The notes beneath the pieces are model-generated. The model ran no database searches, was not told the DNA's origin, and saw only the letters and a program-made list of their open reading frames with translations. From Weissella sagaensis (GTDB taxonomy: Bacteria; Bacillota; Bacilli; Lactobacillales; Lactobacillaceae), in the NCBI RefSeq assembly GCF_005405285.1, contig NZ_BJDT01000003.1, positions 62,001-126,000 of the forward strand: a DNA stretch of 64,000 nt. Direction: 5' to 3'. The translations under genes and the position numbers were made by a program. This document shows, one piece after another, positions 45,187 to 54,860 of the stretch; the first letter of the stretch is position 1; each line of letters starts with the position of its first letter.

Positions 45187-45224
45187 CTCCTAGTTTTTTA
45201 TGAGTGGGATGGTTACGAACCACT
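45187..45224 (-). promoter_or_regulatory. preQ1-I riboswitch controlling queT
   Basis: On the minus strand AGTGGTTCG, TAACCATCC, CACTCATA and AAAAACTAGGAG follow one another. This is the preQ1-I layout: a 5-bp P1 stem (AGTGG with CCACT), a TTCG-type loop, and an A-rich tail whose AAAAACTA pairs back and ends in the ribosome binding site AGGAG of queT. Binding of preQ1 would hide the site and stop translation. A promoter with TTGTTG (45258-45263) and TGATAT (45235-45240), 17 nt apart, lies just upstream. Confidence 0.9.
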
Positions 45225-45304
45225 GATTCTAAAAATATCACTATCTGCTAGTAAAATCAACAACTACTCAATTTTCAACTGCTAATAATCGCAACATTAG
45301 GCAC

Positions 45305-45344
45305 AAAAAGCAACCAAATCCATCAAGAATTTAGTTGCTTTTTT
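45305..45344 (-). terminator. terminator between the oxidoreductase gene and queT
   Basis: AAAAAGCAACCAAAT pairs with ATTTAGTTGCTTTTT with a single mismatch around a 9-nt loop. On the minus strand it lies just after the FAD oxidoreductase stop and ends in TTTTTGTG. Confidence 0.83.
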
Positions 45345-45384
45345 AGCTATTCAAATTAATAATTCTATTATCAAGATTTAAATT

Positions 45385-46716
45385 TTACAATTGACCCCAA
45401 GCTTGTGAAGCGATTGATGGGAATAAGTAAACCATCCGTTCAAGTTCAGTTGCACCAAACTTAAATTCAATAGCTGGTAACAAAGCATTGATAACATCTT
45501 CAGCCTTATTTGAAACTTCAGTTGCACCGACCAATTTATGATCTTGATCAAAAATCAATGTGTTCTTACCAATAGTTTCCTTATCAACTTGACGATACCA
45601 ATCACCTGACAAATCATTTTCAACTACTGTATACTTATCTGGATCAGCCTGAGCTTCAGCAACTGTAACGCCTGCCTTTGCAACACGTGGTGATGTAAAG
45701 ACAACTGATGGAATAACTGGATAGTCAATTGCATCAGTCGTTTCACCAGCAAAAGTATGCATCAAGTAAGTTGACTCAAAGATAGCAGTTGGTGTCAACT
45801 TTGGTTGTGTCTTATCGATAACGTCACCAGATGCATAAATATTTGATACTGATGTACGTAAGTGATCATCAACCTCAATACCTTTTTCATTATACTTAAC
45901 ACCGACTTCTTCCAAACCTAAGTCAGCAACATTAGGGTTACGACCAGTAGCGTCAAGTACCCAATCAGTATCCACATTTAGATCAGCACCACGAACGACT
46001 AAGCCGTTGGCACCACCAACAATTGCTTCTACTTCAACGCCACGAACAAATTTAACACCCTTTGATTCTAATTCACTAATAATCAATTCAACATAAGGTT
46101 GGTGGTATGCACGCAAGGCTTGATCACCATGTGTGATAACCGTTACTTCAGAACCAGCTGCACTAGCCATTGTAGCAAATTCCATAGCAATGTAACCTGC
46201 ACCAATAACAGTAACGCGAGCAGGCATTTCACTCAAATTCATAAATTCTTCTGAATCATGAGCCAAATCAGAACCAGGAATATCTAGGCGGTTTGATTGC
46301 AAACCAGTTGAAATCACAATGTTTTCAGCCGTCTTTTCTTCACCGTTTACTTTAACAGTGTGGTTGTCTACTAATGTCCCACGTCCGAATAAAATATCTA
46401 CGTTAGATGAATCTAGCAAACCTTGAATAAAATCAGGCAAACCAGCAATAACCTCATGCTTGTGTTCCTGGTTAGCTGCCCAGTTAATTGCAACATCTCC
46501 AGTAACAATTCCATGTACTTCTTCTAAATGACGCTTTAGCGCAACTGGTGAATCCAAAACAATTTTAGCGTTACATCCGCGATTAGGGCAAGTACCACCA
46601 ATTAAGTCTTGTTCAACAACAGCTACTTTCTTCCCCTTAGCTGCTAATGGAATGGCACCATCAAAAGTACCATGACCACTACCGATATATAATACATCAT
46701 AATCAAATGCTGTCAT
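45385..46716 (-). CDS. FAD-dependent disulfide-reductase-like oxidoreductase
   Basis: A 443-residue flavoprotein of the pyridine nucleotide-disulfide reductase class I family. The FAD motif is LYIGSGHGTFDGAIPLAAKG, the redox Cys pair is GGTCPNRGCNAK, the NAD(P) motif is VTVIGAGYIAMEFATMA, and the second FAD motif is IYASGDVIDK. Glutathione reductase or lipoamide dehydrogenase ends in HPTxxE with an essential His; here the end reads YLFPSIASQAWG, so that His and Glu are missing. Substrate and even disulfide reductase activity are thus uncertain. A TetR regulator is encoded upstream on the same strand. Confidence 0.88.
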   Translation of the reverse strand: MTAFDYDVLYIGSGHGTFDGAIPLAAKGKKVAVVEQDLIGGTCPNRGCNAKIVLDSPVALKRHLEEVHGIVTGDVAINWAANQEHKHEVIAGLPDFIQGLLDSSNVDILFGRGTLVDNHTVKVNGEEKTAENIVISTGLQSNRLDIPGSDLAHDSEEFMNLSEMPARVTVIGAGYIAMEFATMASAAGSEVTVITHGDQALRAYHQPYVELIISELESKGVKFVRGVEVEAIVGGANGLVVRGADLNVDTDWVLDATGRNPNVADLGLEEVGVKYNEKGIEVDDHLRTSVSNIYASGDVIDKTQPKLTPTAIFESTYLMHTFAGETTDAIDYPVIPSVVFTSPRVAKAGVTVAEAQADPDKYTVVENDLSGDWYRQVDKETIGKNTLIFDQDHKLVGATEVSNKAEDVINALLPAIEFKFGATELERMVYLFPSIASQAWGQL

Positions 46717-46845
46717 TTTTTGTCTTCCTCCCGTGGAATTGTACGAAAATTCTCAATCTGTTGGTATCTCTTATATCAACAACTACATCTAGTATATAAG
46801 AAAAATACTAACAATGCATATATTTTAACTTAAATTTATTATTAT

Positions 46846-47418
46846 TTACTTAAAAATAGCACGCTTTGCCATCATAATAAATTCAGTCACCTCTTCTTCT
46901 GAGATAGTTAATTTGTTTTGAATCCGTGACTGCAATAACCATTGCATTGGTTGAATCGTTTGGGCAACAATCAAATCAATACTACCTGTAACTAATTTAT
47001 GTTGTCGATACGCCTGTGTAATAATTGTCAGTAATTCACTGTTAAGTAACGAACCACTATTTTGTAGTTCCGCTGGTAAAAATTGTGGATTAGCTAACAT
47101 TGCTCCTAAAAATTCAACCTCCCTAACATTATTTCTAAAACGATCCGCATACTGTTGTAATACCTGTGCAAACTGATCCTCAAGTGATAAACTTTCATCT
47201 GGCATCACCATATCATTAATTAATAAATTTTGAACTTGCTGAAATAGTTTCCCCAATAAATCAGCTTTATTATCATAATAGACATAAGCAGTTGCAACAG
47301 ATACACCGGCTCGTTTTGCCATTTTATTAATACTTAAATTAACAATACCTTGTTCTGCGACTAAATCTAAAGCAGCATTTGATAATGCTGTTATTTTGTT
47401 TTCATCTCGTTGTCTCAT
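46846..47418 (-). CDS. TetR/AcrR family transcriptional regulator
   Basis: A 190-residue repressor. The N-terminal helix-turn-helix is clear: ALSNAALDLVAEQG, then INKMAKRAGVSVATAYVYYDNKADLLGKLF. The C-terminal ligand domain is variable. It lies 129 nt upstream of the FAD oxidoreductase on the same strand and may control it and itself; the effector is unknown. Confidence 0.88.
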   Translation of the reverse strand: MRQRDENKITALSNAALDLVAEQGIVNLSINKMAKRAGVSVATAYVYYDNKADLLGKLFQQVQNLLINDMVMPDESLSLEDQFAQVLQQYADRFRNNVREVEFLGAMLANPQFLPAELQNSGSLLNSELLTIITQAYRQHKLVTGSIDLIVAQTIQPMQWLLQSRIQNKLTISEEEVTEFIMMAKRAIFK

Positions 47419-47502
47419 ACACTCATTCTAGCTTGTTTTGATGAAAAAAATAAGAGTAAATATTAAAATTAACACTTCCCTTATTTTTTACGACAATTAA
47501 AA

Positions 47503-47540
47503 AACTCGTAAAACTGACATAGGTGCCAATCTCACGAGTT
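47503..47540 (-). terminator. terminator of the galactose operon
   Basis: AACTCGT pairs with ACGAGTT across a long loop; the minus strand continues TTTTTTAATT. It lies just beyond the galT stop. Confidence 0.65.
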
Positions 47541-47562
47541 ATTTATTAAAAAAATTTTTTAA

Positions 47563-49068
47563 TTATTTAGTACTAGTTAAAAAATCAATAAATCGATTTA
47601 GTCCCGCTTGACCAGCTGCATCGGTTTTATAAACACCTGCATCTTCAAGAACACGAACAAATACTTTACCAACTTCTTCTTGGACAATTTCGGTAACATT
47701 AGCCGGACTTGCTTGACGAGTATGCTTAATGTCTTGTGCCCATTCACGGTGACTCTCAGCCACTTCTTCTATCGTTGCACGATCAACTAAGAATTTCTCT
47801 ACTTGTTGCAATTCCATTAATAAACGAGCTGGCAAAATTGCCAATCCCATTACCTCAATCAAACCGATATTTTCTTGCTTAATATGTTGCACATCAGCGT
47901 GGGGATGAAAAATTCCCATTGGATATTCATCTGACGTACCATTATCTCGCAAAACTAAATATAACTCATATTGATCATCTTTAAATTGTGCAATTGGTGT
48001 CACTGTATGTTGACGTTCACCCTTAGCACTTGTCGCATTAATCATCAATGATTCGTCTGAATAATTTTCCCAAGCACGACGCAAATATTCACCAGCAGTA
48101 ACAACATCAGCTGCATGCTTTGCAGAAACCTTAAACGCTGTCATTGGCCAATTTAGAACAGACACTGTGACATCTTCATAATCAGGCAACTTAATTGTTT
48201 GCTTAATTTCAGCCTTCATCATCGGAAATTCATGGCGACCTGCTTGATAATGCTCTTGTGACAAAATTGAACCACCAACAATTGGCAAATCAGCATTCGA
48301 ACCAACCATGTACATTGGATAACGCGTAACAATTTGCATTAAGCGCGTAAACGTCCGTTGCCCCATTTCCATTGCTTGACGCTTGAAATTAACAAAGATA
48401 GCATGTTCTTCAAAGTATGCATATGGTGAATAATGCCAACCCCAAGTCTCACCACTAAAGTCATCACGAATAAATCGGTGCGTTAATCTTGGTGCTGCCG
48501 TTACGCTACCGACATAACCTTCGTTAGTATAGTCCAATGCTGTTGGTGGATAACTCGACTTTGGTGCACTTGCAGCTGCTTTAATTTCTGCAGTCGTTTT
48601 TTCAGGTTTTGATAAATTGATTGTTATTTCGATATCCCCATATTTTGAATTATGAGTAAATGCAATATTACGGGCTATATCTTTAACTTTAACGTTCTCA
48701 ACCGACTCACTAATAAAATAATAATATTTAACAGCTTGTTCAGGATCAACAGCGTACAACCGTTCAAATTCAGCAGCTAACACATCAGGTGTTGGTGTCA
48801 CAATGTTTAATAATTGTGTCCGATTAATAGCTTCTTGCCATCCCATGTCAAATGAAACATCTTGAATAGCAATTAGTTTATCAGCTAGCACACTTAAACT
48901 TGTATCCGTATTACCCACTAAACCTTGTTCAAGACTGGCAGCACCAATCTGAGCTAATACTAAATTAGTTCGATATACCAATTCTTTTTTTGAATAAGCG
49001 TGCATGTCCAAGCCCCATGCAACAAAATCTACGACTACTTGGCTTTGTTCTTCATTCAATGACTTCAT
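47563..49068 (-). CDS. galT: UDP-glucose--hexose-1-phosphate uridylyltransferase, class II
   Basis: Leloir pathway enzyme that exchanges UMP between UDP-glucose and galactose-1-phosphate. At 501 residues it is the large Firmicutes form (class II). The N-terminal half includes SSYPPTALDYTNEGYVGS; the C-terminal half includes FPMMKAEIKQTIKLPDYEDV, GIFHPHADVQHIKQENIGLIEVMGLAILPARL. It is the last gene of the unit, 15 nt after galK, behind an AGGAGGCA-type site. Confidence 0.95.
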   Translation of the reverse strand: MKSLNEEQSQVVVDFVAWGLDMHAYSKKELVYRTNLVLAQIGAASLEQGLVGNTDTSLSVLADKLIAIQDVSFDMGWQEAINRTQLLNIVTPTPDVLAAEFERLYAVDPEQAVKYYYFISESVENVKVKDIARNIAFTHNSKYGDIEITINLSKPEKTTAEIKAAASAPKSSYPPTALDYTNEGYVGSVTAAPRLTHRFIRDDFSGETWGWHYSPYAYFEEHAIFVNFKRQAMEMGQRTFTRLMQIVTRYPMYMVGSNADLPIVGGSILSQEHYQAGRHEFPMMKAEIKQTIKLPDYEDVTVSVLNWPMTAFKVSAKHAADVVTAGEYLRRAWENYSDESLMINATSAKGERQHTVTPIAQFKDDQYELYLVLRDNGTSDEYPMGIFHPHADVQHIKQENIGLIEVMGLAILPARLLMELQQVEKFLVDRATIEEVAESHREWAQDIKHTRQASPANVTEIVQEEVGKVFVRVLEDAGVYKTDAAGQAGLNRFIDFLTSTK

Positions 49069-49083
49069 ATGCTATTATGCCTC

Positions 49084-50250
49084 CTACAAGGCGTGGGTAC
49101 CATCTACAATGTCAGCAACCAAGAATGATGCTTGGTAGCCAATTTTTTCATTATAGATTTTATCAACTGCAGCCACAAAGTTTTCTGATTCTGACTTTGC
49201 AACTAAGGCCAAAGCACTACCACCAAAACCAGCACCCGTCATACGCGCTCCTAGTACACCAGGTTGTGCTAACGCGGCATCAACCAATGTATCTAATTCA
49301 ATCCCCGTCACTTCATAATCATCACGTAATGAAATGTGTGATGCAGTTAATAATTCACCAAAGCGCACCATATCGTGATCTGACAAAGCAGCCTTAGCCA
49401 AAACCGTTCGCTCATTTTCAGTAACAGCATGACGTGCACGACGTTGATTTACAGGACTACTAATATGATCAACAATCTTCTCAAATTCTTCAGAAGTTAA
49501 CTCACCTAGCGCATTAATATCCACAATTTTTTGTAGTTCTTCTAAAGCAGTTTGCGTCTCGGCACGACGTTCGTTGTATTTTGAATCAACTAGCTCACGC
49601 TTTTTGTTGGTCGTCATTATAACAAGATCATAATCACCGAAGTCAGCAGGTACCATTTCATATGCCATTGAGTTAGTATCTAAGAAAATGGCTTGCTTTT
49701 CTTGACCAAAAGCAATTGCAAATTGATCCATAATACCAGTTTGAAGACCCAAATAATCATTTTCAACAGCCTGACCAAGTTTTACTAATGATAATGTATC
49801 CATACCATAGTCAAATAAGTCATTTAACATAACCCCAATTAATAACTCTAATGAGGCTGATGATGACAAACCTGACGCAGTGGGCATATCACCAACAATT
49901 GCTAAGTCAAATCCACGAGGAACTTCGTGACCTAATTTTCCTAGTTCACTAATAACCCCACGTACAAACTTAACCCAACTGTCATATGCACGTAATTCTA
50001 AATCATCTTTCGCAAAACTTACAACCCCTGCATCTTTAAAGTTTGCTGAAAACGCATGAATTTCATCATCATCACGTAATGAAACAGCTGCATAAGTTCC
50101 AACACTAATAGCCGCTGGAAATACGTGACCACCATTGTAATCAGTGTGCTCACCAATTAAATTAACACGTCCTGGTGAGAAAAAGAAATATTCTGCTGCA
50201 TAACCAAAACGACGTTGGAATGATTCGCCTAGTTCTTTTGTAAGTGTCAT
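49084..50250 (-). CDS. galK: galactokinase
   Basis: Phosphorylates galactose with ATP as the first Leloir step. The 388 residues carry all GHMP kinase motifs: galactose signature GRVNLIGEHTDYNGGHVFPA, ATP loop PTASGLSSSASLELL, catalytic Asp region GIMDQFAIAFG and MTGAGFGGSALALV. It follows the transporter gene by 24 nt. Confidence 0.97.
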   Translation of the reverse strand: MTLTKELGESFQRRFGYAAEYFFFSPGRVNLIGEHTDYNGGHVFPAAISVGTYAAVSLRDDDEIHAFSANFKDAGVVSFAKDDLELRAYDSWVKFVRGVISELGKLGHEVPRGFDLAIVGDMPTASGLSSSASLELLIGVMLNDLFDYGMDTLSLVKLGQAVENDYLGLQTGIMDQFAIAFGQEKQAIFLDTNSMAYEMVPADFGDYDLVIMTTNKKRELVDSKYNERRAETQTALEELQKIVDINALGELTSEEFEKIVDHISSPVNQRRARHAVTENERTVLAKAALSDHDMVRFGELLTASHISLRDDYEVTGIELDTLVDAALAQPGVLGARMTGAGFGGSALALVAKSESENFVAAVDKIYNEKIGYQASFLVADIVDGTHAL

Positions 50251-50274
50251 AATTTTAAACTCCTAATTCTTTAA

Positions 50275-51696
50275 TTAATTTTTGTTTGCCTCTTCTTCAT
50301 GTAAACGCTTTTCAAGTTCAATAACAATTTGTGCATGCTTTTTTTCTGTCAAAGTTACTTTAAACCAGTAAATAATAACAGAAATAACAATCAAAATAAT
50401 TGGAATATAGAACATAAACAAGTTAAATGATTGCATCCCAGCTGATGTAATATCTTCTGGTTTTGCAGCTCCAGTCATACCAGCAGCGACAGCAGCTATA
50501 CCAACGATACCATTAGCAAAAGCACCTGCTAACTTATCAATCAATGGACGTAGTGACAACGTAACTGATTCGTTACGGATACCTAACTTCCATTGTCCAT
50601 ATTCCACTGAGTCAGTGATTGTCATCAAAACAACCAAGAACAGAATAGGATATGGTGAGAAGAACAAAGTAATGGCTAGCAATACCAATGGTAAACTATT
50701 TGCTGAGAACAAGAATAATGCATATCCGACTAACATAATAATTGCGCCAGATAAGAAAATGGTACGACGTGACAAATACTTTGAAATAGTTGGGAAAATT
50801 GCGACGGCAATAATTCCTTCAATGGCTGTGAAAATACCCACTAAGTAGAATTTATCACCTGCACCCATAACGTACTTGAAATAGTACAATAACATTGAAT
50901 TTGTTGAGACGTATGCTAGTGCAAACAAGAAGTATGACAAAGCTTGCCACATTAATTGATCATTTTTAGCAACGGCTGTAAAAATTTCTTTAATACCAGA
51001 CTTTTCCGTATTTCGGCGAACAATATTGTCTTCTTCTTTAGTTCCCCAAACAGTTAATAATGTTCCTACGTAAGCAACAACAGCAATCACAATTGCAAAC
51101 CAGAACCAACCAGTCTTTGTTTCAGCATGTGAGCCTACAAAAGCTAATGAGAACAATGTTACTAATGGAATAACAACAATTTGTACACCTTGCTGTCCTA
51201 GCGTTGAACCAAAACGAGCGATTGTTCCAAATTTTTCACGCTTACGACTATCCAATGATAAAGCTGGTAGCATTGACCAGAAGGCAACGTCTTTAAATGA
51301 ATAAAAAGCATCCAACGTAATAAAGACAATTCCAAATAGCACGATATACAATACTGGGTGACTAACGTTTAAACCACCAAAATCTGTAAAAATCACAACC
51401 AATAAGATTGAACTAATCAAACCAGCAACTACCAACCATGGCTTAAATTTTCCCCAACGGGTACGTGTATTATCCACGATTCCCCCAATAACAGGATCAA
51501 AAATAATTTCCACAATTCGTAACGTAACAATCAATCCTGTTACCCAACCAATCATCTTATCATTAAAGCCAGTATCCGACGTATTAAATAATTGACTCGT
51601 TACGAACATCATAAAATAAGTACTTAATGTTGCGTAAAACGCATCATGACCAAAAGCTCCTGCCGCATAAGACAAGTACTGTTTTGTCTGTTTCAT
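50275..51696 (-). CDS. GPH family sugar transporter (melibiose/galactoside type)
   Basis: A glycoside-pentoside-hexuronide:cation symporter of 473 residues with about twelve membrane segments. It opens KQTKQYLSYAAGAFGHDAFY and has FDPVIGGIVDNTRTRWGKFKPWL, a family signature. It lacks the C-terminal IIA-like domain of LacS. Placement with galK, galT, an AraC regulator and the separate alpha-galactosidase suggests uptake of melibiose, raffinose or galactose. GGAGG lies 9 nt before the ATG; the frame runs eleven codons further upstream without a good site. Confidence 0.9.
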   Translation of the reverse strand: MKQTKQYLSYAAGAFGHDAFYATLSTYFMMFVTSQLFNTSDTGFNDKMIGWVTGLIVTLRIVEIIFDPVIGGIVDNTRTRWGKFKPWLVVAGLISSILLVVIFTDFGGLNVSHPVLYIVLFGIVFITLDAFYSFKDVAFWSMLPALSLDSRKREKFGTIARFGSTLGQQGVQIVVIPLVTLFSLAFVGSHAETKTGWFWFAIVIAVVAYVGTLLTVWGTKEEDNIVRRNTEKSGIKEIFTAVAKNDQLMWQALSYFLFALAYVSTNSMLLYYFKYVMGAGDKFYLVGIFTAIEGIIAVAIFPTISKYLSRRTIFLSGAIIMLVGYALFLFSANSLPLVLLAITLFFSPYPILFLVVLMTITDSVEYGQWKLGIRNESVTLSLRPLIDKLAGAFANGIVGIAAVAAGMTGAAKPEDITSAGMQSFNLFMFYIPIILIVISVIIYWFKVTLTEKKHAQIVIELEKRLHEEEANKN

Positions 51697-51746
51697 AAAA
51701 AAATTCCTCCAAAGCACATATATGTGCATTTCTTACATTAATAATG

Positions 51747-51760
51747 ATAAAGCGCTTTCA
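51747..51760 (-). promoter_or_regulatory. cre-like site upstream of the transporter-galK-galT operon
   Basis: ATAAAGCGCTTTCA contains the full core AAAGCGCTTT of a catabolite response element, missing only the outer two bases at one end. It lies about 50 nt before the transporter start, in the promoter or early leader, where CcpA would repress. Confidence 0.6.
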
Positions 51761-51840
51761 AGTTTATATTTGTTCTATTTTAACCAAAAAAAAGGACAAA
51801 GTGAAACTTTGTTTAATAGATTAACCAATATTTACGTCCA

Positions 51841-52656
51841 TTATGTCTGCCATTTCCTAAAATTTAGTGGTGTTACCCCTGTTTTTCTTTTGAAGACACG
51901 ACTAAAATAAGCGGCATCTCGAAAACCACTTTCATTGGCAACTGCCACAACACGCAAATGCTTTTGTGAGACAAGTAATTTTTTAGCATGATTAATTCTA
52001 ATTTGTAATAAATATTCTTTAGGACTTAGATTAATAATTTTTTGAAACAATCTATCTAAATATTGAGGTGTCACATTAACATGTTTAGCAACCGCCGTAA
52101 TTGTTAAGTGATCTGTAAAATTTTCTGAAATATAATTCATGGCAGGCTTTACATATCGTTTGAAATCAGGGTGATTAACGTCGACATGATACATTTCTTC
52201 ATGACCTAATGATAATAGTAAATAATATGATAAGGCTGATACCCATTCATTATCAACGGGCTGTTGATCTAAATTTTCTATAATTTTCTCAACTTGTTGC
52301 GTAAATTTTGCACCTCTTTCAGGAGCAATGTAAACATATTCACGATTCATTATTTGCTGATTAAAATCTTCAGCAAATTTACCTTGAAATGTAACAAAAA
52401 TAACTTCCCAACCTTCATTTTGATTTACTGGTTCATATCGATGTGGAATACCCGGCGAAACTAAGACGCCTGCATTAGGTGGTAAAACTAAATGTTTATT
52501 ACCTATCCAAAAGTTACCAGATCCATGTTGTGTTTGTAACCAATGAAAATGGGGAAATCCTTGATATCTAATAATTTGATCTTGTTGCCATTCTGCTCCA
52601 ATATGTTCAACAGTTACCGGAAACTCTTGGGCATCTAAATTGAAATATGCTCGCAT
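51841..52656 (-). CDS. AraC family regulator, MsmR/RafR-like
   Basis: A 271-residue sugar-sensing activator. The N-terminal cupin sensor covers about residues 1-150 (FHWLQTQHGSGNF, VLVSPGIPHRYEP). The C-terminal domain has two helix-turn-helix units: LTITAVAKHVNVTPQYLDRLFQKI and the AraC signature VANESGFRDAAYFSRVFKRKTGVTPLNFR. It lies upstream of the transporter-galK-galT unit on the same strand and is its likely activator, responding to an alpha-galactoside. A weak hairpin followed by TTTTTTTT separates the two. Confidence 0.9.
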   Translation of the reverse strand: MRAYFNLDAQEFPVTVEHIGAEWQQDQIIRYQGFPHFHWLQTQHGSGNFWIGNKHLVLPPNAGVLVSPGIPHRYEPVNQNEGWEVIFVTFQGKFAEDFNQQIMNREYVYIAPERGAKFTQQVEKIIENLDQQPVDNEWVSALSYYLLLSLGHEEMYHVDVNHPDFKRYVKPAMNYISENFTDHLTITAVAKHVNVTPQYLDRLFQKIINLSPKEYLLQIRINHAKKLLVSQKHLRVVAVANESGFRDAAYFSRVFKRKTGVTPLNFRKWQT

Positions 52657-52851
52657 ATTTTTCTCATTTCTTCTTTAATTTTTAACGTATTTTCATCATT
52701 ATGAAATTTTAAAATACAATTGCTAGCTACATATATATCATTTTATTCTTTTAGCTATGGTTTGCCTAATATTTTTTTAGAACATTGCTTTTTCAACGAT
52801 TTACTTATAAAATGTAATTAAATAAATTAAGTATCTACAGGAGGTTTTTTT

Positions 52852-53508
52852 ATGACTAAAGTTGGTATTATTGGCGCAACCGGTATGGCTGGTGCAGCAA
52901 CATTCAAAGCTGCCCTTACTGCAGGCTTAGACGTTACGGCTATCGTTCGTAGCGCAGACAAAGCTAAAGAACTACTTGGTGCAGATATCAAAGTAATTGA
53001 AAAGGACGCTTTTGATTTAACAAAGGTTGATTTAGAACAATTTGATGTGGTCGTAAATGCTTTTGCAACAGCACCTCAACAAGCATATCTTCACACAGAT
53101 TTAGCGGCACACCTAATTGCTGAATTACGTGAAACTAATGCACCACGTATTATCTTTATCTTAGGTGCTGGTAGCACTTTTGTTGGTACTGGTGATGACC
53201 GTCATTACGCTTATGATGACATCAAATCTGATCCTGAAAATGCTGCATGGCAAAGTATTCCAGAAAATCAATTATATGAATTTAACTTCCTTAAAGATGT
53301 TAAAAATGTTAACTGGGTTGGTGTGTCACCTGGTCAATTATTTGTTCCTGGTGAACTTTCTGATAATATTCTTTATGGTGAAGATGATATGCTATTTGAC
53401 GATAATGGTAATTCGCAAACAACTAGCGATACCATGGCAAAAGCAATTATTGATGAAATTACTACACCAAGCCACAAGCAATCACGTTTCATTGTTACAA
53501 ACGGTTAA
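52852..53508 (+). CDS. NAD(P)-binding oxidoreductase, atypical SDR
   Basis: A 218-residue Rossmann protein of the NAD(P)H-binding (SDR_a5, YwnB-like) type. The dinucleotide motif is KVGIIGATGMAGAATFKAAL, with AIVRSADKAKELLG as the next strand and VVVNAFATAP and RIIFILGAGST further on. Such proteins reduce flavin or quinone-like compounds, or act as sensors; no substrate is evident. The ATG follows AGGAGG at a 7-nt gap. Monocistronic. Confidence 0.87.
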   Translation: MTKVGIIGATGMAGAATFKAALTAGLDVTAIVRSADKAKELLGADIKVIEKDAFDLTKVDLEQFDVVVNAFATAPQQAYLHTDLAAHLIAELRETNAPRIIFILGAGSTFVGTGDDRHYAYDDIKSDPENAAWQSIPENQLYEFNFLKDVKNVNWVGVSPGQLFVPGELSDNILYGEDDMLFDDNGNSQTTSDTMAKAIIDEITTPSHKQSRFIVTNG

Positions 53509-53510
53509 TT

Positions 53511-53546
53511 AAAATATCCCCCGCACAGTTGTGCGGGGGGTATTTT
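53511..53546 (+). terminator. bidirectional terminator
   Basis: AAAATATCCCCCGCAC pairs with GTGCGGGGGGTATTTT (one mismatch or bulge) around AGTT, with A and T tracts on both sides. It separates two convergent genes. Confidence 0.9.
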
Positions 53547-53548
53547 AA

Positions 53549-54658
53549 TTAATCACCAATCATTAATAAACCAACTCCAACTAGAACAAAGATGATTAAA
53601 AAGCATAGATTAACAACCATTAACTTAAGTGGAAACGCTAATGATTGATGATCTGTTTGTTGCTGGTATTGACGCCAGGCTAATAAATTTGCCAATGAAG
53701 CAATTATCGTTCCCAATCCACCAATAGATACACCCAAATAAACGGCATACATATGATCAGTAAAAGCACTCAACAACACTGCTGCTGGCACATTACTAAT
53801 CACCTGACTTAATCCAACACCCGAAGTAAAAGCACCTATTTCAGTCATCGTTAATTTTTTAAATAGCGATACAATTATTGGTACACGACTTAAACCACCC
53901 ACAATTAAAAATAGTTCCATGAATAAAATAATAATGCCATAGTCAACAGTTACAAAATTTTTATAATCAATAACAATTGTTAATATGATACTTGTCAACA
54001 ATGATATGCTAATTGGCACTAAATGCAACAACCCTGCGAGTACAATAACGCTACCTATTAATAACAATATTGTCTGTTTAATCCGAATATTCGGTATTGT
54101 TAAAGTTAAATCATCTAATGGTTCTGATTTAAATAAATAACTACTCAATAATAAGCTAATCAAACTAATAATACCTAATGGCAACGACATTTTAAAGAAT
54201 GCCCCTGCATTCAAATGATAATAATTTGCTAGAAAAATATTTTGTGGATTACCAAAAGGTGTTATTGAACTTCCAAGATTCGCAAATATTGTTAGCAAGA
54301 TAATTGGTAATACCGGTTTAATATTAATTTTTTGAGCAATAACGATAAATATCGGAATAAACGTTAGAATAGCAACATCATTTGTTAAAAGCATGGCACC
54401 AAAGAAAACCAACAAAAAGACTGTTAATTGTACTTGCCTGGTTGTTTGACATTTTTTTATAATGATTATTGCAATATATTTTAACAAATCTTCTTTTTCA
54501 AATAATCCGATTAAAATCATTAATGATAATAATGCACTAATTGTTTGAAAATCTATATCTTGAATCTTGACTGATCCAAAAACTAACATAAGAACCAATA
54601 AAAATGATGTTATCCATAAAGTACGATCATTTATAATCTTCGAAATAAATACTGGCAT
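53549..54658 (-). CDS. SLC13/ArsB-type anion permease
   Basis: A 369-residue permease with about ten membrane segments, of the ion transporter superfamily that includes ArsB and CitT. Typical re-entrant loop motifs are MLLTNDVAILTFIP and ITPFGNPQNIFLA in the first half and VISNVPAAVLLSAF in the second. It is shorter than dicarboxylate transporters. The transported anion is unknown; no arsenic genes are nearby. Confidence 0.85.
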   Translation of the reverse strand: MPVFISKIINDRTLWITSFLLVLMLVFGSVKIQDIDFQTISALLSLMILIGLFEKEDLLKYIAIIIIKKCQTTRQVQLTVFLLVFFGAMLLTNDVAILTFIPIFIVIAQKINIKPVLPIILLTIFANLGSSITPFGNPQNIFLANYYHLNAGAFFKMSLPLGIISLISLLLSSYLFKSEPLDDLTLTIPNIRIKQTILLLIGSVIVLAGLLHLVPISISLLTSIILTIVIDYKNFVTVDYGIIILFMELFLIVGGLSRVPIIVSLFKKLTMTEIGAFTSGVGLSQVISNVPAAVLLSAFTDHMYAVYLGVSIGGLGTIIASLANLLAWRQYQQQTDHQSLAFPLKLMVVNLCFLIIFVLVGVGLLMIGD

Positions 54659-54775
54659 TTGACATTTCCCTATTTCATTTTCTAGATAATATAGTTAATA
54701 TTTATTAACTTTTAAATTTCAGTATAACAAACCCTATATAACATAGTATACGCCTAACTTACTTTTTAAAAAAAT

Positions 54776-54816
54776 AAGCAGCAACTTATCATATCATTCG
54801 TGATAAGTTGCTGCTT
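54776..54816 (-). terminator. terminator after the adhesin gene
   Basis: AAGCAGCAACTTATCA pairs perfectly with TGATAAGTTGCTGCTT around a 9-nt loop; the minus strand then reads ATTTTTTT. Confidence 0.92.
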
Positions 54817-54860
54817 CAAATTTATACGCAACGACGTTAATAATTATTTACTGACTTATT

